Positions 8,117 to 17,084 of a stretch of DNA of 64,000 nt are shown piece after piece. The notes beneath the pieces are model-generated. The model worked only from the letters and a program-made list of their open reading frames with translations. It did not search any database and was not told where the DNA came from. Each line of letters opens with the position of its first letter. Positions within the stretch are counted from its first letter, which is position 1. The position numbers and the translations under genes were made by a program. The stretch comes from Mycobacterium asiaticum (GTDB lineage: Bacteria > Actinomycetota > Actinomycetes > Mycobacteriales > Mycobacteriaceae): positions 1 through 64,000 of the forward strand of contig NZ_LZLS01000214.1 of assembly GCF_001673365.1 (NCBI RefSeq), written 5' to 3'.

Positions 8117-9525
8117 GGCAAAACCACACGCACCTGGGTTCCGCCGCCGGGTCGGTCATCGATGCTGACCGTGCCGCCGTGTGCGGTGACGACCTCGGCG
8201 ACGATCGCCAAGCCAAGCCCCGCGCCACCGCCGCTGCGCGAGCGGTCCGAGTCCAGGCGTACGAAGCGCTCGAACACCCGGGTCCGGTCGGCGGGAGAGA
8301 TGCCGGGACCGTCGTCGCCGACGGTGAGTATGGCTGTTCCACTTTGGCTGTGGACTCCGATCACAACGCACGAATTCGCATGGCGGACAGCATTATCCAC
8401 AAGGTTGCGGATCACCCGGGAGATTGCCACGGGATCAGCGAGTACCCGCACCGGACGGATGTCGGTCTGAATCGTGTGCGCTCCTTCGCGGCGCACCCGC
8501 GCCGCTTCGACTTCGGCGGATTCATCCAGAGACATTTCGTGGGTACGCAGCGCCAGACTCTGCTCGTCGGCGCGGGCCAGCAGCAACAGATCCTCGATCA
8601 GTGCCTGCATGCGTTGCGCTTCGGGGAGCAGGGTGTTGATCGCCAACTCTGCATCGAGCAGTTCGGGGTGGGCCTCAGCGACCTCTAACCCGGAGATAAT
8701 CGTTGACAACGGGCTGCGCAGTTCGTGCGACGCATCGGCGACGAATCGCTTCTGCGTTCGGTGCCCGGCCTCGATGCGCGACAGCATCTCATTCATGGTG
8801 TGCGCCAAGGCCGCTATCTCGTCGCGGCTGGGAGGTACTGGCACCCGTTCGGACAGGTCCGACATGGAGATTTCGGCAACTCTGGTACGGATTGCGTCAA
8901 CCGATTGCAACGAGCGCCGGACGAGCCGGTAACTGGCCGCCGCAGCCACCGCCACGATAATTGGTGCGCCACAAGCCAATAGCAGCGCGACAGTCCGTGC
9001 CGTCGCCTCCACCGCCTCGCTGCCCCCGCCGACGAGCACCGTGTAATCACCGGCCGGGGTGCTGACCCGCTGGCCGGATAAACGCATGTCGTCATTGGCC
9101 ACCGCATCGTCGGGTATGCCGCGGCGCAGGTTGTGGTCGAAATCGGCGATGGGCAGCAACGGCGTTTCCGGCGCCGGCCCCGACCGCCTGACTACCTTGC
9201 CCTCGGGATCGATCAATTGGACAGCGACCACGCGTTGGTCAGTGGCCAATAGCGCGCGGTCAAGGTTGTCGGGTAATCGGGTCTGCAAGGCGTCGCCAAT
9301 GTTGCGCACTCTGGCGGCGGTCGCATCGTCAACACTGGCCAGCAACGTGCGGTACAGAATCACGTCCAACGCGGTGCCCGCAACGCCGAGCGCCACCAGG
9401 ACGACCAGTGCCGACAGGGCGGCCGAGCGCGCGGAGATGCCCAACTCGGAGGGCCGAAGGATTCCAACCACACGCACAGTCTGATTCTGCAGGCCTGAGA
9501 GTCGGCTGAGAACACTGCCAAGCAT
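8098..9525 (-). CDS. Sensor histidine kinase, partner of the convergent regulator
   Basis: 475 aa from ATG 9525. The frame is open upstream to 9807, but that would run through the divergent gene at 9583. There are two membrane segments (about 36-58 and 178-200) bracketing a periplasmic domain of about 120 residues, then HAMP, the HisKA box with phospho-acceptor His267 ([11 protein letters not shown]), and a HATPase domain: N box [10 protein letters not shown]1 DDGPGIS, G2 GLGLAIV. It is a classical OmpR-type sensor kinase. The tail-to-tail arrangement with the regulator means the two genes are not co-transcribed. Confidence 0.92.
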   Translation of the reverse strand: MLGSVLSRLSGLQNQTVRVVGILRPSELGISARSAALSALVVLVALGVAGTALDVILYRTLLASVDDATAARVRNIGDALQTRLPDNLDRALLATDQRVVAVQLIDPEGKVVRRSGPAPETPLLPIADFDHNLRRGIPDDAVANDDMRLSGQRVSTPAGDYTVLVGGGSEAVEATARTVALLLACGAPIIVAVAAAASYRLVRRSLQSVDAIRTRVAEISMSDLSERVPVPPSRDEIAALAHTMNEMLSRIEAGHRTQKRFVADASHELRSPLSTIISGLEVAEAHPELLDAELAINTLLPEAQRMQALIEDLLLLARADEQSLALRTHEMSLDESAEVEAARVRREGAHTIQTDIRPVRVLADPVAISRVIRNLVDNAVRHANSCVVIGVHSQSGTAILTVGDDGPGISPADRTRVFERFVRLDSDRSRSGGGAGLGLAIVAEVVTAHGGTVSIDDRPGGGTQVRVVLPQHINR

Positions 9526-9558
9526 CGAGGTCAAGCGGCTTCTCAGCGGCTTCTCAGC
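9494..9558. promoter_or_regulatory. Phased TCTCAGC direct repeats, probable OmpR-family operator
   Basis: On the plus strand TCTCAGC occurs at 9541-9547 and 9552-9558 with a 4-base GGCT spacer. A degenerate copy (GTCAAGC) lies at 9530-9536 with the same 11-bp phase. On the minus strand TCTCAGC (9511-9505), a 4-base spacer, then TCTCAGG (9500-9494) repeats the layout in inverse orientation, inside the first codons of the kinase gene. The 7+4+7 geometry is that of mycobacterial PhoP boxes (TCACAGC-N4-TCACAGC). The site lies between the divergent kinase and HlyIII genes, so it could control both. Confidence 0.6.
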
Positions 9559-9582
9559 GCGCCGTCCATACGCTGCGCTGCT

Positions 9583-10260
9583 ATGACCACGAGACCTATC
9601 GTCGAGGATGTTGCCAGCGCGCTGAGCAGGCCGCGGTTGCGCGGTTGGATCCACCTCTACTGCGCGATTGCCGCGACTTTCGGGGGCGCGGCACTGGTGG
9701 TGATGTCGTGGGCGATGGCATCCAAGCGGGCCGGGCACGCGACGCTCGCATACGCCCTTGCCATCGTCGCGATGTTTGCTGTCAGTGCGATCTATCACCG
9801 TGTCCACTGGGCGTCACCGGCTGCCAGGCTGTGGATGCGGCGGCTCGATCACTCGATGATCTTCGTGTTCATCGCGGGCACCTATACACCGTTCGCGCGG
9901 CTGGCCATGCCACACGCGACCGGACAAGTGGTGCTGGCCATCGTGTGGGGCGGCGCCCTGGCCGGGATCATGCTCACGCTGTTCTGGCCGTCGGCGCCAC
10001 GCTGGGTGGGTGTGACGCTCTATCTGCTGTTGGGCTGGGTGGCCGTCTGGTACATGGGCTTGATCCTGCACAACGTCGGGCCCGTTGCGACAGCGTTACT
10101 GATCGCCGGCGGCTTGCTGTACAGCATCGGCGGGGTGGCGTACGGACTGCGACGGCCCGATCCGTGGCCGGCGACGTTCGGCTATCACGAGTTCTTCCAT
10201 GCGTGTACCGCGCTCGCGGCGGTTTGCCAATACATCGCTATTTGGTACGCGGTCTTCTGA
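9583..10260 (+). CDS. Hemolysin III / PAQR family membrane protein
   Basis: 225 aa with about seven hydrophobic segments. Conserved family positions are visible: SAIYHRVHW near residue 68, [18 protein letters not shown] around 87-103, and the C-terminal [14 protein letters not shown] with paired histidines. These His/Asp/Ser residues are the putative metal-hydrolase site of the CREST/PAQR superfamily. Despite the name, haemolysis is not established for most members. It is the first gene after the phased-repeat operator and precedes the iron permease gene by 23 bp. Confidence 0.88.
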   Translation: MTTRPIVEDVASALSRPRLRGWIHLYCAIAATFGGAALVVMSWAMASKRAGHATLAYALAIVAMFAVSAIYHRVHWASPAARLWMRRLDHSMIFVFIAGTYTPFARLAMPHATGQVVLAIVWGGALAGIMLTLFWPSAPRWVGVTLYLLLGWVAVWYMGLILHNVGPVATALLIAGGLLYSIGGVAYGLRRPDPWPATFGYHEFFHACTALAAVCQYIAIWYAVF

Positions 10261-10283
10261 AGTCACAGAAAGGAATTCGGTAA

Positions 10284-11135
10284 ATGCAAGGCGTATACGG
10301 CGCGTTCGTCGCGATTTTTCTGGTAGGCCTGCGGGAGGGCCTGGAAGTGACGCTGTTGGTGAGCATCGCCGCGGCGTTTTTAAAGCGCAGCGGCGTCTCG
10401 GTTCGTCCGATGTTTGCTGCGATCGGCGTCGCTGTGGCGATCAGCATCGGTATCGGTGTCGGGCTCAATCTGCTTTCGACGAGCCTGCCCGCGGCGCAGC
10501 AGGAGATGATGGCAACGGTCGTCGGTGTGATAGCGGTGGCGTTTATGACCTCCATGATCATCTGGATGACCCGCAATGCCGGTCGGCTTCAAGGTGAGGT
10601 GGAGGACGAGGCCAGGCAGGCGATCATTCAAGGCGGTTCGGCGGGCCTGGTCCTCATGGCCTTCCTCGCCGTGCTGAAAGAAGGCTTCGAGTTGTCGGTG
10701 TTCATGCTCGCGGCCGCAGATACGGCGCACGACAACCGTTGGGTTGCTGTGCTCGGTGGCGCGGTCGGCATCGCGGTGTCGATAGCGATGGGTGTCGGTC
10801 TGTACTTCGGCGGCATGAAGCTGGATCTCCAGCGGTTCTTCCGCGTGACAGGGGTGTTCCTCGTGCTGATTGCCGCCGGGTTGCTGCTTAACACATTGCG
10901 TAGTGCGTATGAAGCGGGTTGGCTGACGATTGCCCAGCAACAGCTCTTTGACCTGTCGTCTTGGATCCCCGAAAGCTCAATACAGGGCGCGGTCGTCACT
11001 GGGCTCTTCGGTATACCTGCCGATCCTCGGCTCATCGAGGTGCTGGGCTGGTTGCTCTATGTCGTACCGGTGCTCGCGGTTCTGTTTCTGCCCGCTCGGC
11101 GCCGCACCACGGCTCCAGCTATGGCCGGCGGATGA
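10284..11135 (+). CDS. FTR1/EfeU-type iron permease
   Basis: 283 aa, about seven membrane segments. Two family iron-binding motifs are present: REGLE at residues 17-21 and the second-half counterpart KEGFE at 132-136. Family members move ferric or ferrous iron across the inner membrane, usually with a partner oxidase or EfeO/EfeB proteins. No such partner is encoded nearby, so function alone or with distant partners is inferred. An RBS AGAAAGGAA precedes the ATG. Its stop overlaps the next gene's start (ATGA at 11132). Confidence 0.88.
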   Translation: MQGVYGAFVAIFLVGLREGLEVTLLVSIAAAFLKRSGVSVRPMFAAIGVAVAISIGIGVGLNLLSTSLPAAQQEMMATVVGVIAVAFMTSMIIWMTRNAGRLQGEVEDEARQAIIQGGSAGLVLMAFLAVLKEGFELSVFMLAAADTAHDNRWVAVLGGAVGIAVSIAMGVGLYFGGMKLDLQRFFRVTGVFLVLIAAGLLLNTLRSAYEAGWLTIAQQQLFDLSSWIPESSIQGAVVTGLFGIPADPRLIEVLGWLLYVVPVLAVLFLPARRRTTAPAMAGG

Positions 11136-12415
11136 CAAAAATCGCATCGGTGGTCGGCCGCCAACTGTTGGACTGCAAGGCTCGGCCGTTGGTGGAGGTC
11201 GAAATCCGGACTGACACAGGATATGTCGGTCGCGGGGCAGCACCGACCGGCAGTACGGTCGGCGTGCACGAGGCGTTCGTGCTGCGCGACGGCGACCGCA
11301 GCGAATACAACGGGCTCAGCGTGCACCGCGCCGTCGCCGCCGTGACCGACGAAATTGCTCCAATCCTGATCGGCGCAGAGCTCGATGACCCGCGGTCCCT
11401 GGACCGGGTGATGATCGAACTCGACGGAACGGCGGACAAGCACCGGCTTGGCGGAAACGCGATCTATTCCACCTCGGTCGCGCTACTGCGTGCAGCCGCA
11501 GCGGCGGCGGGCCTGCCCACATACTCCTTCGTCGGTGCACTGCTTGGGTTGCCGCCGCCGGCCGCCGTTCCAGTACCCAGCTTCAACATGGTCAACGGCG
11601 GCCATTACCAGAACGTCTTGCAGACCATCAACGAGTTCCTCGTGGTGCCCTACCGCGCGGACTCCATCGCCCAAGCGGTCGAGAAAGGGGTGAGACTTTT
11701 CGGCGTCTTGGGCGAGGTACTCGAAGAACGCCTCGGCCGTCCGCCGTTGATTGCACCGTCCTACGGATATGTTGCTCCGTCCGGCGACCCGCGAGTCGTC
11801 CTGGAAGTGCTTTCCGAGGCCGTCGAGCGGGCCGGCTGTGCCGACATCATGGCGTTCGCACTGGACTGCGCATCGAGTGCGGTGTACGACAGCACCACGC
11901 AGACATACGCGCTCAACGGCGAGCGGGTGACCGCGGACGCTCTGATCGACTACGTGCGGGAGCTGGCCCACGACTTTCCAATGGTGTTCGTCGAGGACCT
12001 GCTTGACGCAGACGATTGGGACGGGTTCGCCAAAGCGGTTCAAACGGTCGACCGCTCGCTCATCCTCGGCGACGATCTGATCGTCACCAACCGCGCGCGC
12101 CTGGAACGGGCCGTAATGACGTCGGCCGTGGACGGTTTGGTACTCAAACCCAACCAGGTCGGCAGTGTTGCTGAAGCGCTGGATTGCTACGAATACGCCT
12201 CGCAGCACGGGATTTTGGCAATCCCGTCGGGTCGTTCGGGTGGTGTTATCGACGACGTGGTGATGGATCTGGCAGTGGGACTCGGGGCGCCATTCCAGAA
12301 GAATGGCGCGCCGCGGTCGGGAGAGCGCATCGAGAAGCTCAACTTTCTGCTGCGCACGGCCGAGCGCATCCCAGACTGCGCCCTGGCGGACGTGGCTGCG
12401 CTGGTGCGGTTTTAG
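11132..12415 (+). CDS. Divergent enolase-superfamily protein with altered active site
   Basis: 427 aa, aligns over its whole length to enolase (start TKIASVVGRQLLDCKARPLV). Using yeast numbering, metal ligands are kept (Asp246 in FALDCASS, Glu295 in FVEDLL, Asp320 in LGDDLIVTN), as are the general base Lys345 (LKPNQVGS) and Lys396 (QKNGAP). However Glu211 (GDEGG) is Tyr (PSYGY), His159 is Tyr (NGGHYQ), His373 is Gly (SGRSGG) and Ser39 is Thr. Normal 2-phosphoglycerate dehydration therefore looks unlikely. A related chemistry on another phosphorylated or carboxylated acid is possible, as for the enolase homologue of phosphinothricin biosynthesis. It is translationally coupled to the iron permease. 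It is not the housekeeping eno. Confidence 0.82.
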   Translation: MTKIASVVGRQLLDCKARPLVEVEIRTDTGYVGRGAAPTGSTVGVHEAFVLRDGDRSEYNGLSVHRAVAAVTDEIAPILIGAELDDPRSLDRVMIELDGTADKHRLGGNAIYSTSVALLRAAAAAAGLPTYSFVGALLGLPPPAAVPVPSFNMVNGGHYQNVLQTINEFLVVPYRADSIAQAVEKGVRLFGVLGEVLEERLGRPPLIAPSYGYVAPSGDPRVVLEVLSEAVERAGCADIMAFALDCASSAVYDSTTQTYALNGERVTADALIDYVRELAHDFPMVFVEDLLDADDWDGFAKAVQTVDRSLILGDDLIVTNRARLERAVMTSAVDGLVLKPNQVGSVAEALDCYEYASQHGILAIPSGRSGGVIDDVVMDLAVGLGAPFQKNGAPRSGERIEKLNFLLRTAERIPDCALADVAALVRF

Positions 12416-12431
12416 GGACTTGACGTCCTAG

Positions 12432-12447
12432 TCGAACTAGTGTTCGA
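12432..12447 (+). promoter_or_regulatory. LexA (SOS) box
   Basis: TCGAAC-TAGT-GTTCGA is a perfect match to the mycobacterial SOS box (TCGAAC-N4-GTTCGA). It ends 8 bp before the ATG of the radical SAM gene. The Mtb orthologue Rv2578c is, as I recall, a known LexA target. Confidence 0.9.
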
Positions 12448-12455
12448 CTACAGGT

Positions 12456-13481
12456 ATGCGCTGGGCAGGCCAGGCGGTCGCAATCAACGGGACACCGGTG
12501 GAGGAAGGTGCGCTGCCGGGCCTGCAGCGCCTGGGTCTGGTCAAGAGCGTGCGCGTGCCACAGTTCGAGGGCATGACGTTCCACGAGGTGTTGTGCAAGA
12601 CGGCGCTGAATAAGGTGCCCAATGCGGCCGCCCTGCCGTTCGAATACACCGTCAACGGGTATCGGGGCTGCTCGCATGCCTGCCGCTACTGTTTCGCCCG
12701 CCCCACCCACGAATACCTGGACTTCGACTCCGGCGCCGACTTCGACACCCAGGTTGTAGTCAAGACCAATGTGGTCGAGGTGCTGCGCCGGGAGTTGCGA
12801 CGGCCGTCCTGGCGACGCCAGACCATCGCGCTGGGTACCAACACCGATCCGTATCAGCGGGCAGAGGGCCGCTACGAGCTAATGCCGGGAATCATCAACG
12901 CGCTGGCCGAATCGGGGACGCCGCTGTCGATCCTGACCAAGGGCACGCTGCTGCGCAGGGACTTAACACTGATTGCGGCTGCGGCGCAACAGGTTCCGTT
13001 GTCGGTAGCGGTATCGCTGGCGGTTGGGGACCCGGAACTGCACCGCGATGTCGAGCCGGGCACGCCGACACCGCAAGCGCGATTGGCGCTGATTACCGCC
13101 ATCCGCGATGCCGGGCTCGACTGCCACGTCATGGTGGCGCCGGTGCTGCCGCACCTCACCGACTCCGCCGAACACCTCGACGGGCTGCTGAGCCAAATCG
13201 CGGCCGCGGGCGCTACCAGCGTCACCGTGTTCGGCCTGCACCTGCGGGGCTCCACGCGCGGCTGGTTCATGTCATGGCTGGCGCGCGCACATCCCGAGTT
13301 GACCGGCCGATACCGCCAGTTGTACCGGCGCGGCGCCTACCTGCCGCCCAGCTACCGCGACATGCTGCGCGAACGAGCCCAGCCGCTGATCGCAAGGTAT
13401 GGGCTCAACCGCGACCAGCGCTTCTCCTCGAACGCGGTGGCCGCGGAGGTGTCGGCGCCAATGCAGCCGACCCTTTTCTAG
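12456..13481 (+). CDS. Radical SAM protein, spore photoproduct lyase-like (Rv2578c orthologue)
   Basis: 341 aa. The 4Fe-4S cluster motif CxxxCxxC is at Cys72, Cys76 and Cys79 (GCSHACRYCF), and TIALGTNTDPYQ fits this Rv2578c/SplB-like subgroup. The SOS box immediately upstream points to a DNA-damage role, perhaps repair, although the photoproduct-lyase activity itself is unproven in mycobacteria. It follows the enolase-like gene by 40 bp but has its own LexA-controlled start. Its 3' end overlaps the convergent phosphatase by 4 bp. Confidence 0.9.
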   Translation: MRWAGQAVAINGTPVEEGALPGLQRLGLVKSVRVPQFEGMTFHEVLCKTALNKVPNAAALPFEYTVNGYRGCSHACRYCFARPTHEYLDFDSGADFDTQVVVKTNVVEVLRRELRRPSWRRQTIALGTNTDPYQRAEGRYELMPGIINALAESGTPLSILTKGTLLRRDLTLIAAAAQQVPLSVAVSLAVGDPELHRDVEPGTPTPQARLALITAIRDAGLDCHVMVAPVLPHLTDSAEHLDGLLSQIAAAGATSVTVFGLHLRGSTRGWFMSWLARAHPELTGRYRQLYRRGAYLPPSYRDMLRERAQPLIARYGLNRDQRFSSNAVAAEVSAPMQPTLF

Positions 13482-15046
13482 CGCCGCGGTTTGGTCAGCG
13501 TGAATTGATCCAGCACGCGCACCGCGCCGTAGGGGCCATTCACCCCGTAGTACGTCGCCTTGATCGACGTGTTGCCACCCGGCGCACCCGGATCGACGTC
13601 GAAAGCCGCGAAACCGTAAGGATTCTCGCGGTCTCGAAACGCCGACCACGGCGCGTCCTCCATCACGTAGATCGGCGCTTTGTGCCCCGTCGCAGGATCG
13701 AGTTCGCCGACGCCAGTGATCACCTGGCACCGCAGGTCGCCGAAGAACAAGCCGTTGGTGGGTTTTGACGTGCCGCCACCACCGATGACGACGTGCACGG
13801 TCCCGCGGGTCACGTCGATGACGTCATTGCGAGTATCGACGGGTATCGGTGTCCGGGTATCGGTGCCGAGCGTGCCGCGCAGCGGATGCGAACGCTCGTA
13901 GTGGTGTTCGTGCCCGCACAGCACCAGATCGACCTGGTACTGGTCGAACAACGGTAGCCATTCCTGGCGGATGCCCAGGTCGGCTCCGTTGGCCTTGGCT
14001 GTCGAGATCGCGGTTTGGTGCATGCAAACCACCACCCAGTCGATCCCCGGATCGCGGCGCGCCGCGTCGAGTTCGCCGGTAAGCCAACGTTTTTGCTCGC
14101 CACCGGAATAGCCGTGGATGTAGGAGTTGCCGCCGTCCTGATAGGCCACGTCGTCGTTGTTGAGGCTGATTACCCGCACCGAACCGGCGGTGAACGAATA
14201 CCACAATCCGCGCAGTTGCGCACTGGCACCCGAATCGGGCACCGAGAAGTAGGTCTGGTAGGCGCCGTAACCGATTGGGCCGTTACCTAATTCGTTCTCG
14301 TGGTTGCCCGCGGCCGGCATCCAGGGCCGGTAGCGTGCCGAACGGCTGTTGTTGGCAAACCAATCCGACCAGGTGCGGATCCGGTCCTGGGCCAGGTTGG
14401 CGTAGCACAGGTCGCCGTTGACCAGGTTGAACAACGGCGCCAGGCGCTCGATAGCCACCGTGGTATCGCCGGCCGCGGGCGACCCGATGTGGTCGTTGAC
14501 GTACTTGCCGTCGGTCAGTTTGCTCAGCGTCGGGGTCGATTGGTCACCGAAACTTGTGAAACGGAACGGCTTTCGACCAGACGGTGCCGTTCGCAGGGTG
14601 CCCAGCGCGGGCTCGGTGCCGTCGTGCACCGCGGCGTAGACGTAGTCGGTGTCCGGTGTCAGACCCGTCAGCCGCGCATGATTGACTCGAACCTCGGTGT
14701 TGGACTTGGCATCTCGGTAGGTGCGCGTCTGGGCGGCCACGGTGCTGCCGAAACCGGATGTCGGTGTCCCCAGCATGACCCTTGGATTGCGGACCGGATC
14801 GGTGGTGTGCCAGGACACTACCGCCTCGGTGCCGGCGTCCCGGCCGAATTGCAGATGCAGCCCGCCCACCGGCGGCGCTCCGCTGCGATCCGGCTGATAC
14901 CAGACGCCGCGCGGTTGCGACCACAACAGGGCCGCCCCGCCCACGCCGACGCCCGCACCGATCACACCGGCCACCGCGCCGGTCGTCAACAGCGTGCGGC
15001 GACTGACGGTCGGTGGCGGATCGGCCTGTTCCGGGTCGTCGCTCAT
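13478..15046 (-). CDS. Tat-exported purple acid phosphatase (Rv2577 orthologue)
   Basis: 522 aa. A twin-arginine signal (SRRTLLT at about residues 15-21, followed by a hydrophobic stretch) directs folded export. A fibronectin-like N-terminal domain precedes the metallophosphatase domain, whose metal-binding blocks are visible: GDQS, NGDLCY, GNHE, and CGHEHHYER. Expected activity is phosphomonoester hydrolysis at acid pH outside the membrane, useful for phosphate scavenging. It is convergent with the radical SAM gene. Confidence 0.9.
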   Translation of the reverse strand: MSDDPEQADPPPTVSRRTLLTTGAVAGVIGAGVGVGGAALLWSQPRGVWYQPDRSGAPPVGGLHLQFGRDAGTEAVVSWHTTDPVRNPRVMLGTPTSGFGSTVAAQTRTYRDAKSNTEVRVNHARLTGLTPDTDYVYAAVHDGTEPALGTLRTAPSGRKPFRFTSFGDQSTPTLSKLTDGKYVNDHIGSPAAGDTTVAIERLAPLFNLVNGDLCYANLAQDRIRTWSDWFANNSRSARYRPWMPAAGNHENELGNGPIGYGAYQTYFSVPDSGASAQLRGLWYSFTAGSVRVISLNNDDVAYQDGGNSYIHGYSGGEQKRWLTGELDAARRDPGIDWVVVCMHQTAISTAKANGADLGIRQEWLPLFDQYQVDLVLCGHEHHYERSHPLRGTLGTDTRTPIPVDTRNDVIDVTRGTVHVVIGGGGTSKPTNGLFFGDLRCQVITGVGELDPATGHKAPIYVMEDAPWSAFRDRENPYGFAAFDVDPGAPGGNTSIKATYYGVNGPYGAVRVLDQFTLTKPRR

Positions 15047-15232
15047 GGGTGCTTCATACCGGACCCAAGTGAACGTGCGGTTCCAGCAACGCTGCCTGCC
15101 CGGTCGCCGGTGGATTCGCCGCTAGCCACTCCCGGGGTCGCCGCATCGCAGCCTCCGAAAAACACGAATGCATGAATGGTAAGGACGATCGGTCCGGATT
15201 TGGTAGGTAACGAATCCGGTAGCGTTTCCGAT

Positions 15233-15676
15233 ATGACGAACGTGGCAAAACTGGCAAGCGCGGTCGCAGCGGGCTTTCTCGGCGCAGCTGTGGTTGCTGC
15301 GATCCCGCCCGCAACCTCACATGCTGACCCGGCCGGACACCAGGTGACCTACACGATCACCGCTACCGGCAACCTGAGCGGCAGCGTGCGGTACATGAAC
15401 AGCGATCCACCCAGCCAGGCGGCCTTCGAAGGCAATTCGTCGCAATTCTTGAACACCGTTTCGACGCCGTTCAGCCCCGGCGAACCGCTGGTGTACACCG
15501 CCACGCTGGCCAACCCGAATCAGTGGGCGTACGTCAGCGCCAGCGGCGGGTGCAAGTGGCCGGATTGCAGCTCCGGTGTCATCGCCGAACTGCGTTGCGA
15601 GATTGCCGTCGATGGACAGGTGGTGGCAACGAACAACGCCACCACCGCGGTGACCTGTACGACGCGCCCCTGGTAG
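15233..15676 (+). CDS. Small secreted protein (Rv2576c-like)
   Basis: 147 aa from ATG 15233, chosen because it begins directly with a signal peptide (hydrophobic 8-25, likely cleavage after Ala31 in SHADP). The mature part of about 115 residues is probably beta-rich and contains four cysteines (CKWPDC, LRCEI, VTCTT). The pattern HxVTYT near the start and C-terminal Trp match Rv2576c, which is next to the phosphatase in Mtb as well. Function unknown. Divergent from the phosphatase gene across a 186-bp spacer. Confidence 0.75.
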   Translation: MTNVAKLASAVAAGFLGAAVVAAIPPATSHADPAGHQVTYTITATGNLSGSVRYMNSDPPSQAAFEGNSSQFLNTVSTPFSPGEPLVYTATLANPNQWAYVSASGGCKWPDCSSGVIAELRCEIAVDGQVVATNNATTAVTCTTRPW

Positions 15677-15683
15677 TCAAGCC

Positions 15684-16205
15684 TCAGGTGCCGGTGACGA
15701 TCACAACCTGAGCCGGTTGCGCGCCGAGTGCTCTGAGTTTGTGACCCACCGACGCGTCGAAGTAGGCACTGTCGCCGGTGTCCAGTCTGATCGTCTGATC
15801 GCCGTAGGCCAGTTCGACGGTGCCGGTGTGCACGAAGACGAACTCCTGCCCGGGGTGTACGGGATGCGGGTCGTCGGAGACGGCCTGAGTGGGTCGAACG
15901 ACGAACGGCGACATGGTCTTTCCGAGCATGCGGGCCGCTAGAGCGCGGTAACGGTCTGCACCGGGATCGGCGCGGTCGACGGTGATCGTGGCGTCGGCTG
16001 CATCCTGGGAGAACAGACGTCCGACGTCGACGTCGAGGGCGCGGGCAACCTTGATGGCCACCGCGATGGACGGCGTGCTGTGACCGCGCTCGATTTTAGA
16101 TAGGTAGCTCTTGGTAAGGCCGGTCTGCTCGGCCAGTCGTTCCAGCGTGAGGCCGCGTTGTCTGCGGACGGCGCGGAGCAGTGCTGTCACCGGAAGGCCT
16201 CTCAT
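15684..16205 (-). CDS. XRE-family regulator with C-terminal cupin
   Basis: 173 aa. A helix-turn-helix domain spans residues 7-65 (LAEQTGLTKSYLSKIERG). A small-molecule-binding cupin covers about 105-170 (HPGQEFVFVHTGTVEL, DTGDSAYFDASVGH). Regulators of this build typically repress neighbouring catabolic genes until the ligand binds. It is divergent from the aldolase gene, and the shared promoter holds an inverted repeat that overlaps its own start codon, so autoregulation is likely. Confidence 0.88.
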   Translation of the reverse strand: MRGLPVTALLRAVRRQRGLTLERLAEQTGLTKSYLSKIERGHSTPSIAVAIKVARALDVDVGRLFSQDAADATITVDRADPGADRYRALAARMLGKTMSPFVVRPTQAVSDDPHPVHPGQEFVFVHTGTVELAYGDQTIRLDTGDSAYFDASVGHKLRALGAQPAQVVIVTGT

Positions 16206-16240
16206 GACACAAAGTTTCCTAAAGTGCTACTATTGTGTCA
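16205..16240. promoter_or_regulatory. TGACACAA inverted repeat, probable operator of the XRE-cupin regulator
   Basis: TGACACAA at 16205-16212 and TTGTGTCA at 16233-16240 are perfect inverted half-sites 28 bp centre to centre. One half-site overlaps the regulator's ATG; the other lies 27 bp before the aldolase start. The AT-rich interior (AAGTTTCCTAAAGTGCTACTA) likely holds the promoters. Confidence 0.65.
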
Positions 16241-16267
16241 CATCGCTGCAGCCGAGGGGAGTCGCTG

Positions 16268-17053
16268 ATGGCCAGCACATTCGCCGATTCGAAAGTCGAT
16301 CTGATGGCCCGCGCGCAGGAACGCTTGGACGCCCAAGATCTCGATTCGCGGTTGACCACCCGACAGAAGATCGCGCTCACTTGCCGCGCATTGTTCGACG
16401 CCGGTCACGACTCCGGGCTGGCCGGGCAGATCACCGCCCGCGCGGAGACCCCCGGCACCTACTACACCCAACAGCTGGGTCTGGGTTTCGACGAGATCAC
16501 CGAGGACAACCTGCTCTTGGTCGACGAGGACCTCAACGTCCTCGAGGGTTCCGGAATGGCCAACCCCGCCAACCGTTTTCACAGCTGGGTCTATCGTGCG
16601 CGCCCCGACGTGCAGTGCATCGTGCATACCCACCCCTTCCACGTGGCCGCCCTGTCCATGCTGGAGGTGCCGCTGGTCGTCTCGCACATGGACACCACAC
16701 CGCTATACGGCGACTGCGCGTTTCTGGCCCACTGGCCCGGTGTGCCGGTCGGCAACGAGGAAGGCGAGATCATCACCGCCGCCCTAGGCGACAAGAAGGC
16801 CGCGCTGCTGGCGCACCACGGGCAGTTGGTGGCAGGTGCCAGCGTGGAGGAGGCGTGCTCACTGGCGGTGCTGATCGAGCGCGCCGCCAAGCTGCAACTG
16901 GCCGCCATGGCCGCCGGCACCATCAAGGAACTCCCCGAGGAGTTGGCCCGTGAGGCCCACGACTGGACGCTGACACCCGCGCGCAGCCGAGCCAACTTCG
17001 CCTACTACGCCCGGCGCGCCCTGGCACGTCACCCCGACGCTCTGAACAGCTGA
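16268..17053 (+). CDS. Class II aldolase/adducin-family protein
   Basis: 261 aa from ATG 16268 with GAGGGGAG just upstream; a longer frame to 16235 would overlap the operator. Zinc-site motifs of the family are seen: HTHPFHVAAL and later HHGQLVAGAS. Enzymes of this family cleave or epimerise small phosphorylated or free hydroxy acids and sugars. The neighbouring DHDPS-type lyase gene 31 bp downstream suggests a two-step catabolic route ending in pyruvate, but the substrate cannot be read from sequence. Confidence 0.85.
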   Translation: MASTFADSKVDLMARAQERLDAQDLDSRLTTRQKIALTCRALFDAGHDSGLAGQITARAETPGTYYTQQLGLGFDEITEDNLLLVDEDLNVLEGSGMANPANRFHSWVYRARPDVQCIVHTHPFHVAALSMLEVPLVVSHMDTTPLYGDCAFLAHWPGVPVGNEEGEIITAALGDKKAALLAHHGQLVAGASVEEACSLAVLIERAAKLQLAAMAAGTIKELPEELAREAHDWTLTPARSRANFAYYARRALARHPDALNS

Positions 17054-17084
17054 GCCCCTGTCCGCCAACAGAATTCGAGGAACA

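Noticed and set aside
10961-11131. Longer N-terminus for the enolase-like protein
   Set aside because: It would lie inside the permease gene in another frame and has no enolase similarity; ATG 11132 gives the expected start and a 4-bp overlap.
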